Assembly: GCA_030267565.1 (NCBI GenBank) | Contig: BRXU01000003.1 | Location: forward strand, 4,563,001-4,627,000 | From: Pleodorina starrii | Lineage: Eukaryota > Chlorophyta > Chlorophyceae > Chlamydomonadales > Volvocaceae | DNA: 64,000 bases | Direction: 5' to 3' | In this document: positions 22,884 to 30,383 of the stretch, piece after piece | How positions within the stretch are numbered: the first letter of the stretch is position 1 | How the letters are laid out: each line of letters begins with the position of its first letter | Position numbers and translations under genes: made by a program | The notes under the pieces: generated by a model | The model's input: the letters and a program-made list of their open reading frames with translations, nothing else | Databases searched by the model: none | Told to the model about the DNA's origin: nothing

Positions 22884-25800
22884 CTACACCATCACCCACG
22901 GGCCGTTCGCCTGGCCCTTGGCCCGCAGCAGCTGATCCCGAAGCCCCCGACTCGCGAAAACCACCAACCACACACACCTGCGGCCCCAAACTCCTTTCGG
23001 CAAGCCTAGAATCAGCGCCAACCGGCCCGCCTCCGTCAGGCTCCGCAGATAGCGGCGGCGCGCCTCATGCGCGTCGGTGACGTAGTGCGCCGCCACATGC
23101 ATGGCGACTATGGGCGCGAACCTGGCGGCCAGCGGCAAGGCCAGATCCACCGCTGCCGCCCACGGCGAGGACACCACCGCGTCGAAAGGCCAAACGTCCT
23201 GAACTCGAAGGTAGAACCCCGGCTGCAGGGGGTCCTCATGCCTGTCGGCCACATGACCGTCGAACGGATCGTTGCTGAACACCCGGTATCCCTTCTGCTG
23301 CAACGCCCGCACCACTGTCCCCTTGCCCGCCCATGGGTCAAGCACTCCCGCACACAACCCGAAATCCACCGCCCGCACCAACGCCTCCACCTCATGGCCG
23401 TGCGCCTGGCGCGGCTCCGGGGTGAGCTCACCCGCCCGGGTGCTGCGCCGCAAGTGCGCCAAGCCTCGAGGCAGCAAGTTGACGAACTTGGCCACTTGGC
23501 CGTCGGGGTACTCCGCTGCCGGAACGAGCTGGTCAAAAGCCGCCCGAGCTCCGGTCAGGCTGCCAAAATCCCAAATGTCCGGTAGCACGCTGGTGCTGCC
23601 TGCAAGGCTGGTGCGCCGCCGTCGTGACGATGGTGATCCAGCACTCGACTCCGGCACGAGGTGCTTGCGAAGTGTCGCCATGGTCATGCGCTCCACAGCG
23701 CCGTTGTCGTACGTGACCTCGTACTGCTGAGCACCGCTCCCTGGACCTAGGTAGCGGGCGACACCCTCGCAAACGGCCGCAGAGAGAGTGACGGGATCTT
23801 TGACCCGCCGCCGCACGGCCCGCCCGTCCAGGGCTGCCGCCGCAGCTTGGCGGCGGCGCTGCTGCGCGTTGGGGAAGATGTTGGGCTGGGCCTCCGGCGC
23901 CGCTGGCACCGGCTTTGCGTCAATCTGCTCCACTGTGATCCCTGCCGCCGCACAGTCGGGGCAGACCCAAGTGCCACTGGGCACCTGGGTGAGCTGCGGC
24001 CGCAAGCAGTGCATGTGCCAGCCCGTGCCGCACCCGTCACACAGCAGCATGACCTCCTCCTGATCCGGGAACCCACACACCTCACACGCCAGATCCGCCG
24101 GCGGCACCGCCAGGCGCGGGTCCACGATGGGGTCGAGATCCGGCAGATGGCACGGCCGGAGCTGGCTGACATGCTCCTTGCGCTCCGTGCCGCAGCGACC
24201 GCGCAGCGTGACGACACCGGCGGGGCTGACCTGGACGACACGCAGGACACTGTCCCGCGTCGGCGGCTGCAGGGTGCTGCTGCGATTGCGCGCCAGCACA
24301 TACACGTAGTCGCCCGGCTCAAACCGCTCGATGCGAGGCTGATAGCCCCCAGCCCTGACCCGCGCGTACCGCTGCGTGTCCCGGTGCTGAGCGATGAGCA
24401 AATTGCCAGCGGCCTCCGGCATCAGCCGCTGGAAGAGCTCTGCCCGACGCGTCAGGTGGTCATAGAACTGCGTCTCGTTGGCAGGGTTCAGAGGCTCCGT
24501 CACACGCTCGCGGATAGCAGGCGGGATGACCGGCTGCACGCCGTACAGCATCAGGTACGGCGAGTGCCCCGTGGAGGCCTGTGGGGAGCAGTTGTAGCCC
24601 AGTTGCAGCCACGGCAGGTAGTCGTCCCAATCCGCCGCGCTCCGCTGCTCCGCACAGTACTTCCGCAGCGCCTTCTTCGTGGTCTGAACGACCCGCTCAG
24701 CTGCACCGTCAGCTTGCGGATGGTTGGGCGACGTGGTCCGGTGGTCAATCAGGCACTGCTCGCACAGCGCCGCAAAGGCGCCTTCCCACTCCTGGCCTCG
24801 ATCAGTAAGCACCTCCGCTGGCGCGGAGAACCGGCAAAGCACCCGCTCCAGCAGCACCCGCGCCGTCTCGTCCGCAGTCTTGTTGGGCAGTGCTACCAGT
24901 TCGATGTGCTTGGTGAAGTGCTCCACACAAATCATGACCATCACGTTACCGCGCTTGGTGGGCGGCAGGGGCCCCGCCAGGTCACAGCCCCAGCGGTAGA
25001 AGGGTCCCCGAATGGGCAGCGGCTGCAGCTGCTCTGGCCGCACGTTGCCTGCCGCGTTGACCTGATCACACAGCTTGCATGACGCCACCACGGCCGATAC
25101 GTCACGTGACATGCCGGGCCACCAGAACCCGCACTGCAGAAGCCCCAGCGTCCGACGGCTGCCGAAATGTCCCAGACTGCTGTGCGCCCGATCGATAATG
25201 TCCCGCCGTTGCGCTGGCTCCGGCACTTCCCGCACAGTGCCATTCGGCATGTAGCGCAGCAACCGGCCCCCCGACTCACGGTATGAACTGGCCCGCTTGG
25301 TGACGCGCTGCTGCTCCTTTGGCGATAGCTGCTCGCTGTAGCAGCCATGGCGCAGCAGGTGGCGCATCTCCAGATCGAGGCAAGGGTCCGTAAGGTTGGC
25401 TGGCTGCTGGCCATCCAGCACTTCCGCTACCTCAGAGACCAGCGTCGTGCAGCTGAAGAGCGACGGCGAGGGACGCGTGGCGAGCGCTACAAAAGCTGCT
25501 GGCCTGTCCGCTGTGTACGGCGGCACCCCATCCCCCCCCAGCGGAAAGGCCGGTTGATCTGCTGCATAGATGGGTTTGAGAGTTGCCATATGGTGAGGCG
25601 TCATGTAGGCCCTCTGCAGTGCCTGGCTGAAGGCGAAGACATGCGATGCTGCAGGGAAGGATGGGCCTGAAGCCAGGAGCTCCCGACGCAGCGCCTCTGG
25701 GGTGCTTGCTGTTACTGACCCACTGAGTCCAAGTATGAGCTCCAGCTGCTGCGCTGTCAGCGGCTCGGCTTCGATGAGGCCTGGCGGCGGTGAACCGAAG

Positions 25801-27269
25801 AGGTCGCCTGGCGGCAAGACAATTGGCCGCGCGCCTGGGACGTCACAGCGCAGGTACGGATCCGAGAGCGGTGACGCCAGCGGCGCGAGAGTGCGCCCCG
25901 GTAGCATACCCGAGAGCTCCGCCACGGGGCTGGCCCACGCATGTGAGCCGATCATGCGCGAAAGCCGCTTGGATTCCCCCAGGCTGGTATACAGCGTCGC
26001 CAGGCCGTGCTGTCGCTGACCCAAACAGGCCAAATCCACTAGGAAGCCGTTGCCAAAGGACGTGTCAGCAGTCGTGTCCCCGGCGATTTGCACGAAGTAA
26101 CCCGGCAGCAGGCGCGGCTGTGAACGCTGCAGGGCGCCGATGAGCTGCAGAATGCGCCTGGCCCGCGGGTCGACGGCCGACTCGGCAGCTCCCACCACCA
26201 GCCACTGATGCTGTTTGGCGGCCCCCAAGTTGCGCAGCATGGCTTCCGTCACGTCACCGGACGTGGGGAGCTGATTGAACGGGCTATGAACCGCAGAGGA
26301 CCTGAGCTGATGCGGGTACTCAATCTCCAGCGCCCGCAGACGTTGGCGCAGCATCTTGAGCCCAGCCGGCGGCAGTGCATCCGCGACATGATACGCCCGC
26401 ACGTGCCACCCTGTTCGCAGAACAGCCTCAAGGCCCGCCGCGTGGCTGCCGTACTCCACCACCACCAACCCCTCCGACAGCGCTTTCTCCAGGAAGTGAT
26501 GCGAATTCAAACTGCTGTTCAGCGCGACGGTGACAGGGTCCTGCTCTGCTGATGCTGGCCGCTCCATAACCGCGGCGCGGGGTGGCTCGCAGGCGATGGC
26601 GTTGAGTGCAACCCGGTGCTCCCGCGCCAGGCGATTTGCATGCTGCACGAGCTGCCGCGTGGCAAGCTGAGTCGGAAGCAGCTCCTCCACTGGGCACCTG
26701 TCCACTGGGTCTGTCAACGTACCATTGTTGCCTGCCAGCAGCTCCTCAGCCGTGGGGAGCACACTGTTGCTCCCCACCGCGAGCGCAGCATGTAGTCGCT
26801 CGCGTTGGGCCTGGGAGCGGGTGAGCAGGGCCTGGATGGGTCCGCTGAGGCTGGCCGCAGTGCCGGTGACGAGGGCGCGCGGGTACGGCACCAGCTGAGG
26901 TTTGGGCGGAACCGGGTCATCCTCCTCATCCATGCGCGAGCCCGTACCGTCAGCAGTGCTTGACCGCGGCATGCGGCTGAGCGCGTCAGCGTTCTGGTGG
27001 AGCGCGCCCGGACGGTGAGTGATGTTGAAATTATTCTGGCTCATGATCAGCTGCCACCGCTGGTAGACTCCGGCGCTGCCGGCGCCGGTGTTCTCCATGA
27101 GCCAGAGGAGCGGTGCGTGGTCAGTGACAAGCGTGAACTGCACGCCGTGCAGGTACGGCCGCATGGCCTGCATCGCCCAGCACGCTGCAAGCATCCCTTG
27201 TAGCTGATGTAGTTCCGCTTGTAGCTGATGTAGTTCCGCTCGTGAGCGTTGAGAGAGCGGGAGACACAC
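22884..27269 (-). CDS. Gypsy-type pol, RNase H-integrase-PHD-methyltransferase-like polyprotein part
   Basis: A minus-strand frame of about 1460 codons. It opens with the rest of RNase H (MLAACWAMQAMRPYLHG, TDHAPLLWL). A spacer of about 600 aa follows; within it, plus 26000-26490 has a GLEAVL...WLVVG...YFVQIAG...GQRQHG pattern that loosely recalls a C5-methyltransferase without its Pro-Cys site. Integrase comes next: zinc motif H..H..C..C (plus ~25070-25190) and catalytic D, D, E at about 24990, 24810 and 24700. Then a chromo/GPY-like segment, a PHD finger (C4HC3, plus ~23945-24090, CDGCGTGWHMHC), a second small chromo/Tudor-like segment (plus ~23660-23770), and a C-terminal Rossmann-type methyltransferase-like domain with DPWAGKG (plus ~23325-23345) and SSPW (plus ~23150). 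It stops at 22884. Intact in itself, but the element cannot express a full pol because of the frame break near 27190. Confidence 0.75.
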   Translation of the reverse strand: MCLPLSQRSRAELHQLQAELHQLQGMLAACWAMQAMRPYLHGVQFTLVTDHAPLLWLMENTGAGSAGVYQRWQLIMSQNNFNITHRPGALHQNADALSRMPRSSTADGTGSRMDEEDDPVPPKPQLVPYPRALVTGTAASLSGPIQALLTRSQAQRERLHAALAVGSNSVLPTAEELLAGNNGTLTDPVDRCPVEELLPTQLATRQLVQHANRLAREHRVALNAIACEPPRAAVMERPASAEQDPVTVALNSSLNSHHFLEKALSEGLVVVEYGSHAAGLEAVLRTGWHVRAYHVADALPPAGLKMLRQRLRALEIEYPHQLRSSAVHSPFNQLPTSGDVTEAMLRNLGAAKQHQWLVVGAAESAVDPRARRILQLIGALQRSQPRLLPGYFVQIAGDTTADTSFGNGFLVDLACLGQRQHGLATLYTSLGESKRLSRMIGSHAWASPVAELSGMLPGRTLAPLASPLSDPYLRCDVPGARPIVLPPGDLFGSPPPGLIEAEPLTAQQLELILGLSGSVTASTPEALRRELLASGPSFPAASHVFAFSQALQRAYMTPHHMATLKPIYAADQPAFPLGGDGVPPYTADRPAAFVALATRPSPSLFSCTTLVSEVAEVLDGQQPANLTDPCLDLEMRHLLRHGCYSEQLSPKEQQRVTKRASSYRESGGRLLRYMPNGTVREVPEPAQRRDIIDRAHSSLGHFGSRRTLGLLQCGFWWPGMSRDVSAVVASCKLCDQVNAAGNVRPEQLQPLPIRGPFYRWGCDLAGPLPPTKRGNVMVMICVEHFTKHIELVALPNKTADETARVLLERVLCRFSAPAEVLTDRGQEWEGAFAALCEQCLIDHRTTSPNHPQADGAAERVVQTTKKALRKYCAEQRSAADWDDYLPWLQLGYNCSPQASTGHSPYLMLYGVQPVIPPAIRERVTEPLNPANETQFYDHLTRRAELFQRLMPEAAGNLLIAQHRDTQRYARVRAGGYQPRIERFEPGDYVYVLARNRSSTLQPPTRDSVLRVVQVSPAGVVTLRGRCGTERKEHVSQLRPCHLPDLDPIVDPRLAVPPADLACEVCGFPDQEEVMLLCDGCGTGWHMHCLRPQLTQVPSGTWVCPDCAAAGITVEQIDAKPVPAAPEAQPNIFPNAQQRRRQAAAAALDGRAVRRRVKDPVTLSAAVCEGVARYLGPGSGAQQYEVTYDNGAVERMTMATLRKHLVPESSAGSPSSRRRRTSLAGSTSVLPDIWDFGSLTGARAAFDQLVPAAEYPDGQVAKFVNLLPRGLAHLRRSTRAGELTPEPRQAHGHEVEALVRAVDFGLCAGVLDPWAGKGTVVRALQQKGYRVFSNDPFDGHVADRHEDPLQPGFYLRVQDVWPFDAVVSSPWAAAVDLALPLAARFAPIVAMHVAAHYVTDAHEARRRYLRSLTEAGRLALILGLPKGVWGRRCVWLVVFASRGLRDQLLRAKGQANGPWVMV

Positions 27270-28650
27270 GCCACCAGGTGCTCGTTGCCGTCATCGTCCA
27301 ACTGACCGAGAACCCCGCTGATGCCACTGGCCGAGAAGTCCGTATGCAAAATGATGGGCCGGCCGGGTTGCAGCCGGCGCAGAATGAGCCCCTCCTGACG
27401 GAAATGCGCCTTGATCGCGTCCAGCGCCGCCTGGTGCTCCGGCTGCCAAGTCTGCTCCCCCCACACGACGCCCTTGCGCGTGAGCTGGTTCAGCGGTGCC
27501 GCGATCTCACTGAAATGCGGCACGTAACAGCGGTAGTAATTGCACAGCCCCAGCAACGCTTGTAGCTCCGTCAGGTTGGTCGGCGGCTGCAGCGCCATGA
27601 TGGCCGCACACTTGGCATCCATGGGCCTGACACCCATGGCCGAACACATGTGCCCCAGGAACTCAACCTCCTCCGCAGCGATGATGGTCTTCTCTGGGTG
27701 CAGGCGCAGGCCGCACTCCATCAGGCACCGAAACACCGCCTCACAATGCTGCACATGCTCCTCCGCAGTGGCCGAAAATACCAGGATGTCGTCCACAAAC
27801 GCCATAGCGAAGCCCTCGAGCCCGTGACGGCGAAGCTCGTGGTCTATGATCATTTGGAACTGCCCAGTTGCGTTGCGCAGGCCGTAGAGGTTGCGCGTGT
27901 ACATCCAGAGCTTTTCGCGCCACCAAAACGACGTCTTCTCCTGATCCTCCCGGGCCAGCGGTATCTGGTTGAATGCTGCCCGGCAGTCCATCTTGCTGAT
28001 CCAGGGCGAGCCCCCAATACGCTGAAACAGTTGCTCCGGGGTCGGCGGTGCGTAACGGTTCGGGACGGTGGCGGCGTTGAGCGGCCGGGCATCACAGCAA
28101 TAGCGGCGGTCAGTCCACTGCCCGTTGGCGTCTTTCTTCGCGGGCATGGTGACGTTCATGGCGTACTTGGTGCTGCTGGACGGGACGATGATGCCGGCGT
28201 CCCGTAGCTCAGCGCACTTTTCCTCCTGGATCTGGAGCTCCAAGGGGGAGTGCTGACGCTGCGGCTGCCAGATGGGCCGATCATGCACAAGCTCAATGCG
28301 CGCCGGCCCCATTTCACCGGTGTAGCAGCCCAGATCCTTGAGCGACCGCGCGAACACCTTGTCGTACCGCTGCATGAGGTCTTTGAACTGCGCTTTCACG
28401 GCCGGTGTCATGTCCGGCCGTTCACACCAGGTAAAGCCGCCTTGCTCATCCTTGACGAACGTCGTGCCCTCCCCAGGATAGCGCTTGCCTTCCGGGGTGG
28501 TCATGGATGGGAGCGACGGGCCAGGTGCAAGACGGGCGCCAGCGGTCGGCTGGGGCGGCGCCGATGGTGGTGGCGGTGGCGGCGGCGGCGGAGGTGGTGC
28601 TGGCGGTGGATTTCGGGTTGTGTGCGGGTGGTGCTGGCGGTGGATTTCGA
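27047..28650 (-). pseudogene. Gypsy-type pol, reverse transcriptase part (broken)
   Basis: Copies retroelement RNA into DNA. The open frame runs on the minus strand and contains RT blocks in order: a Pro-rich leader, KYAMNVTMPAKKD, YCCDARPLN, WISKMDCRAAFNQIPL, the catalytic FVDDILVFS (plus ~27776-27803), the FLGH and LGLCNYYRCYVPHFSEIAAPL connection region, and the start of RNase H (LHTDFSASG). It ends in RNYISYK repeated twice, encoded by an in-frame 21-bp duplication at about 27196-27238. The frame is then lost, because the RNase H sequence continues one base out of register in the next feature. Upstream gag and protease are missing. The frame extends past 28650 into the neighbouring viral-type DNA only by chance. 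Confidence 0.8.
28593..28649. repeat. 34-bp imperfect tandem repeat at the virus-retroelement junction
   Basis: The 23-mer 28593-28615 is repeated exactly at 28627-28649 and ends one base before the first viral-type base. The 27 bp at 28602-28628 are also an exact reverse complement of 23347-23373 inside the methyltransferase-like region of the retroelement. Both suggest a rearranged, template-switched joint. Confidence 0.85.
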
Positions 28651-28683
28651 ACCCCGACGGCCCTTGTATGTCTTCCGCTTCAT
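28651..28683 (-). pseudogene. Cap gene fragment (first 11 codons, left copy)
   Basis: The start codon of Cap (plus 28681-28683) and ten more codons are identical to the full copy. The sequence then changes at 28650 to retroelement DNA. This is a truncation by the integration boundary, not a separate gene. Confidence 0.8.
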
Positions 28684-28712
28684 ACTTAATTTCTTCACTT
28701 CCTGCCATATGC

Positions 28713-29405
28713 TCACATTTTTTCCAAAATCGAATGGACGAGCTCCTGCCTGTAACTCGGATACAACCTCGCACACACAGTATTAACCACCTGACGAGCA
28801 TAAAACACATTAATCGGCTTATCAATCTCAATACACAAATCTACATACTTCTCAGCAATTAATCTACGATGATCTGACACAATATTGGGCAACCCCATCG
28901 CATACTCCCTCAACTGCTCCATAAGACCCAACTTCTTATTCTTCTCCTTCGCTTTCAACTCAGCATTCACTTGCCAATACTTATCATGCTCCCTGGCAAC
29001 AACCTCATCCCCAAAATTCAAAATACTACGAAACACAACAACTGGCAACGTTGCCTTATCAGCACCTTTACACAAATATCGTAAATATATCTCCTTACTC
29101 TCCACAAACTTCTCACTCACACTGTAACACTTGTTGCCCTTCACTTCTGGCAATGCATTCTTAATGCGTACTGTGATAGCTCCACGTTTCAACTCTGTCC
29201 ACAAATATGCCTGATAATGAGGCCGCTTAGCACCCCCTGTTTCATACACCATGAACAACTTCCCAGGAATTTCCCTCAACACATCAACCACTCGACGACG
29301 CCACACTCGACGGTCCCTCTCGATCTTTGCCAAATCTTGCTCATCATCAACAACTTCAATATCGTGAATACGTACCATATACTCCATGGCGACCTTGTTA
29401 TACAT
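28713..29405 (-). CDS. rep: Replication initiator (Rep), HUH endonuclease, intact copy
   Basis: 230 aa. Rep of CRESS-DNA replicons nicks the origin and starts rolling-circle replication. Visible: a basic/charged N-terminal region, an HUH-like motif II (HYQAYLW, aa ~65-71) and a motif III with the likely nicking tyrosine (YLRYLCKG, aa ~108-115), in the right order and spacing for a Rep endonuclease domain. There is no Walker A or other SF3 helicase motif and the protein is too short for one, whereas circovirus-type Reps usually carry a C-terminal helicase. The first ATG of the frame is used as start; an internal ATG (eighth codon) is an alternative. Cap starts 29 nt downstream on the same strand. 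The assignment rests on motifs, not on an alignment. Confidence 0.7.
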   Translation of the reverse strand: MYNKVAMEYMVRIHDIEVVDDEQDLAKIERDRRVWRRRVVDVLREIPGKLFMVYETGGAKRPHYQAYLWTELKRGAITVRIKNALPEVKGNKCYSVSEKFVESKEIYLRYLCKGADKATLPVVVFRSILNFGDEVVAREHDKYWQVNAELKAKEKNKKLGLMEQLREYAMGLPNIVSDHRRLIAEKYVDLCIEIDKPINVFYARQVVNTVCARLYPSYRQELVHSILEKM

Positions 29406-29437
29406 CTTACAACATTTTAACGCTTTAACTCTCTTAA

Positions 29438-29462
29438 CGCGAGTCTCTAAGGTAGACTCGCG
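29438..29462. promoter_or_regulatory. Stem-loop, candidate rolling-circle origin
   Basis: Perfect 9-bp stem CGCGAGTCT/AGACTCGCG with a 7-nt loop (CTAAGGT on plus, ACCTTAG on minus), 33 bp upstream of the Rep start codon. Position and shape suit a CRESS origin; the loop sequence is not the usual nonanucleotide. Confidence 0.45.
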
Positions 29463-29534
29463 AGAGGTTCAAAATGAATCTGAGGCGCCTACGGCGCGGG
29501 TACACCCCGTGCGCCTTCCTGGCGCACACAAACC

Positions 29535-29555
29535 GCGCACCGCGTAGCGGTGCGC
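29535..29555. repeat. Second stem-loop in the CRESS intergenic region
   Basis: Perfect 9-bp stem GCGCACCGC/GCGGTGCGC with a 3-nt loop (GTA). It lies in the GC-rich half of the intergenic region and could be a second replication or termination structure. Confidence 0.6.
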
Positions 29556-29666
29556 TCTGCAGAATACAGCGCTGTCGCCGGGCGCGCCATCCACCGCTCG
29601 CTGCTGCTCGCTATGGTGGCTTGCCCGGCTCCGCGCTGCAGCACCAGAGAAGATTACAAATCTCCC

Positions 29667-29672
29667 TTTATT
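29667..29672 (-). terminator. AATAAA overlapping the Cap stop codon
   Basis: On the minus strand the Cap TAA stop is embedded in AAATAAAGG, so stop codon and poly(A) signal share bases. Confidence 0.6.
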
Positions 29673-30354
29673 TCATATTCTTGAACATCATGTAGGTTGT
29701 GACAAACACATCCCAACTCTGACCAAACACTCCTGTCATATTGACATCCTGAGCAAAGATATGAAATCCAAAATGTGACAGACCTGCTCCAACCGGTCCA
29801 CAATTTGCCCATGTGGAACGCCTCTTCTCACAATTGCCAGCCTCAGTAGCCGCATTATATGTAGGCTTGAAATACACTGTAACTGGACGATTACCAGAAT
29901 AAGTTCGCACCTTATTACCCTGCTCCAGAAACGTATTCAGATTATTCCGATTGTACACCCCACTAGGCAGGAAAATACTCCACGGATCATTAATCACATG
30001 CAAGCGAGTAGCCCCCTGGTTGGTCACACCTGGAAGCACCGTGTCTGTCGTATCATTCCCAGAATATCCATCATATCGAGGGATAAACTTAAACTTGATA
30101 GCGCAAATCTTGTACTGATCAAATAAAGCTTGAAACTCTGCATTGTTAAACACATCCTGGAGCCTCCATGTATAATACCTCCAGAAACCATTCGTAGTTA
30201 TCGTATCAGGCGCCCAATTTTCCAAACACTGCGTCCGCTGACACTTTAGCATTGGAATCCGATTACGAATCAATCGAGGCACACGTCGAGACCCCATCGT
30301 CCGTCGGGCCTTCTTCGCAGGACCCCGACGGCCCTTGTATGTCTTCCGCTTCAT
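29668..30354 (-). CDS. cap: Capsid-like protein (Cap) of the CRESS element
   Basis: 228 aa, intact. The N-terminus is rich in Lys and Arg (MKRKTYKGRRG, then KKARR and SRRVPRLIRNR), as in circovirus-like capsids where it binds DNA and enters the nucleus. The body has the pattern of a single jelly-roll: an aromatic strand (NGFWRYYTWRLQDVF), the segment ALFDQYKICAIKFKFIPR that is typical of CRESS capsids, and later beta-rich blocks. The start at 30354 was chosen because the basic run begins there; the frame is also open further upstream, overlapping the end of Rep. The AATAAA at plus 29667-29672 (minus sense) overlaps the stop codon, a compact viral-style 3' end. The family call is by pattern only. 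Confidence 0.7.
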   Translation of the reverse strand: MKRKTYKGRRGPAKKARRTMGSRRVPRLIRNRIPMLKCQRTQCLENWAPDTITTNGFWRYYTWRLQDVFNNAEFQALFDQYKICAIKFKFIPRYDGYSGNDTTDTVLPGVTNQGATRLHVINDPWSIFLPSGVYNRNNLNTFLEQGNKVRTYSGNRPVTVYFKPTYNAATEAGNCEKRRSTWANCGPVGAGLSHFGFHIFAQDVNMTGVFGQSWDVFVTTYMMFKNMK

Positions 30355-30383
30355 ACTTAATTTCTTCACTTCCTGCCATATGC

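Larger units (their letters stand above)
22396..28650 (-). mobile_element. 5'-truncated Ty3/Gypsy-type retroelement with PHD finger and methyltransferase-like domain
   Basis: Minus-strand order: reverse transcriptase, RNase H, a long spacer domain, integrase, chromo/GPY-like segment, PHD finger, second chromo/Tudor-like segment, methyltransferase-like domain. Gag and protease are absent because the sequence switches to viral-type DNA at 28651. Poly-purine runs on the minus strand (plus 22446-22453 and 22815-22822) are candidate polypurine tracts, but I could not define LTRs. The reading frame is broken near 27190. The element is GC-rich like the host, unlike the insert beside it. Confidence 0.75.
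29406..29667. promoter_or_regulatory. Intergenic region of the CRESS element, candidate origin and promoter
   Basis: 262 bp between the end of Cap and the start of Rep, on the unit that would be circular. The part next to Rep is AT-rich and holds a 9-bp stem-loop. The part next to Cap (about 29475-29645) is unusually GC-rich with several short hairpins. No canonical NANTATTAC nonamer was found in a loop. Confidence 0.5.

Noticed and set aside
28501..28776. Cap-pol fusion frame (Cap N-terminus continuing into retroelement DNA)
   Set aside because: Only 11 Cap codons remain before the junction, and the continuation is a Pro/Arg/His-rich non-RT frame. It is a truncation product, not a designed fusion.
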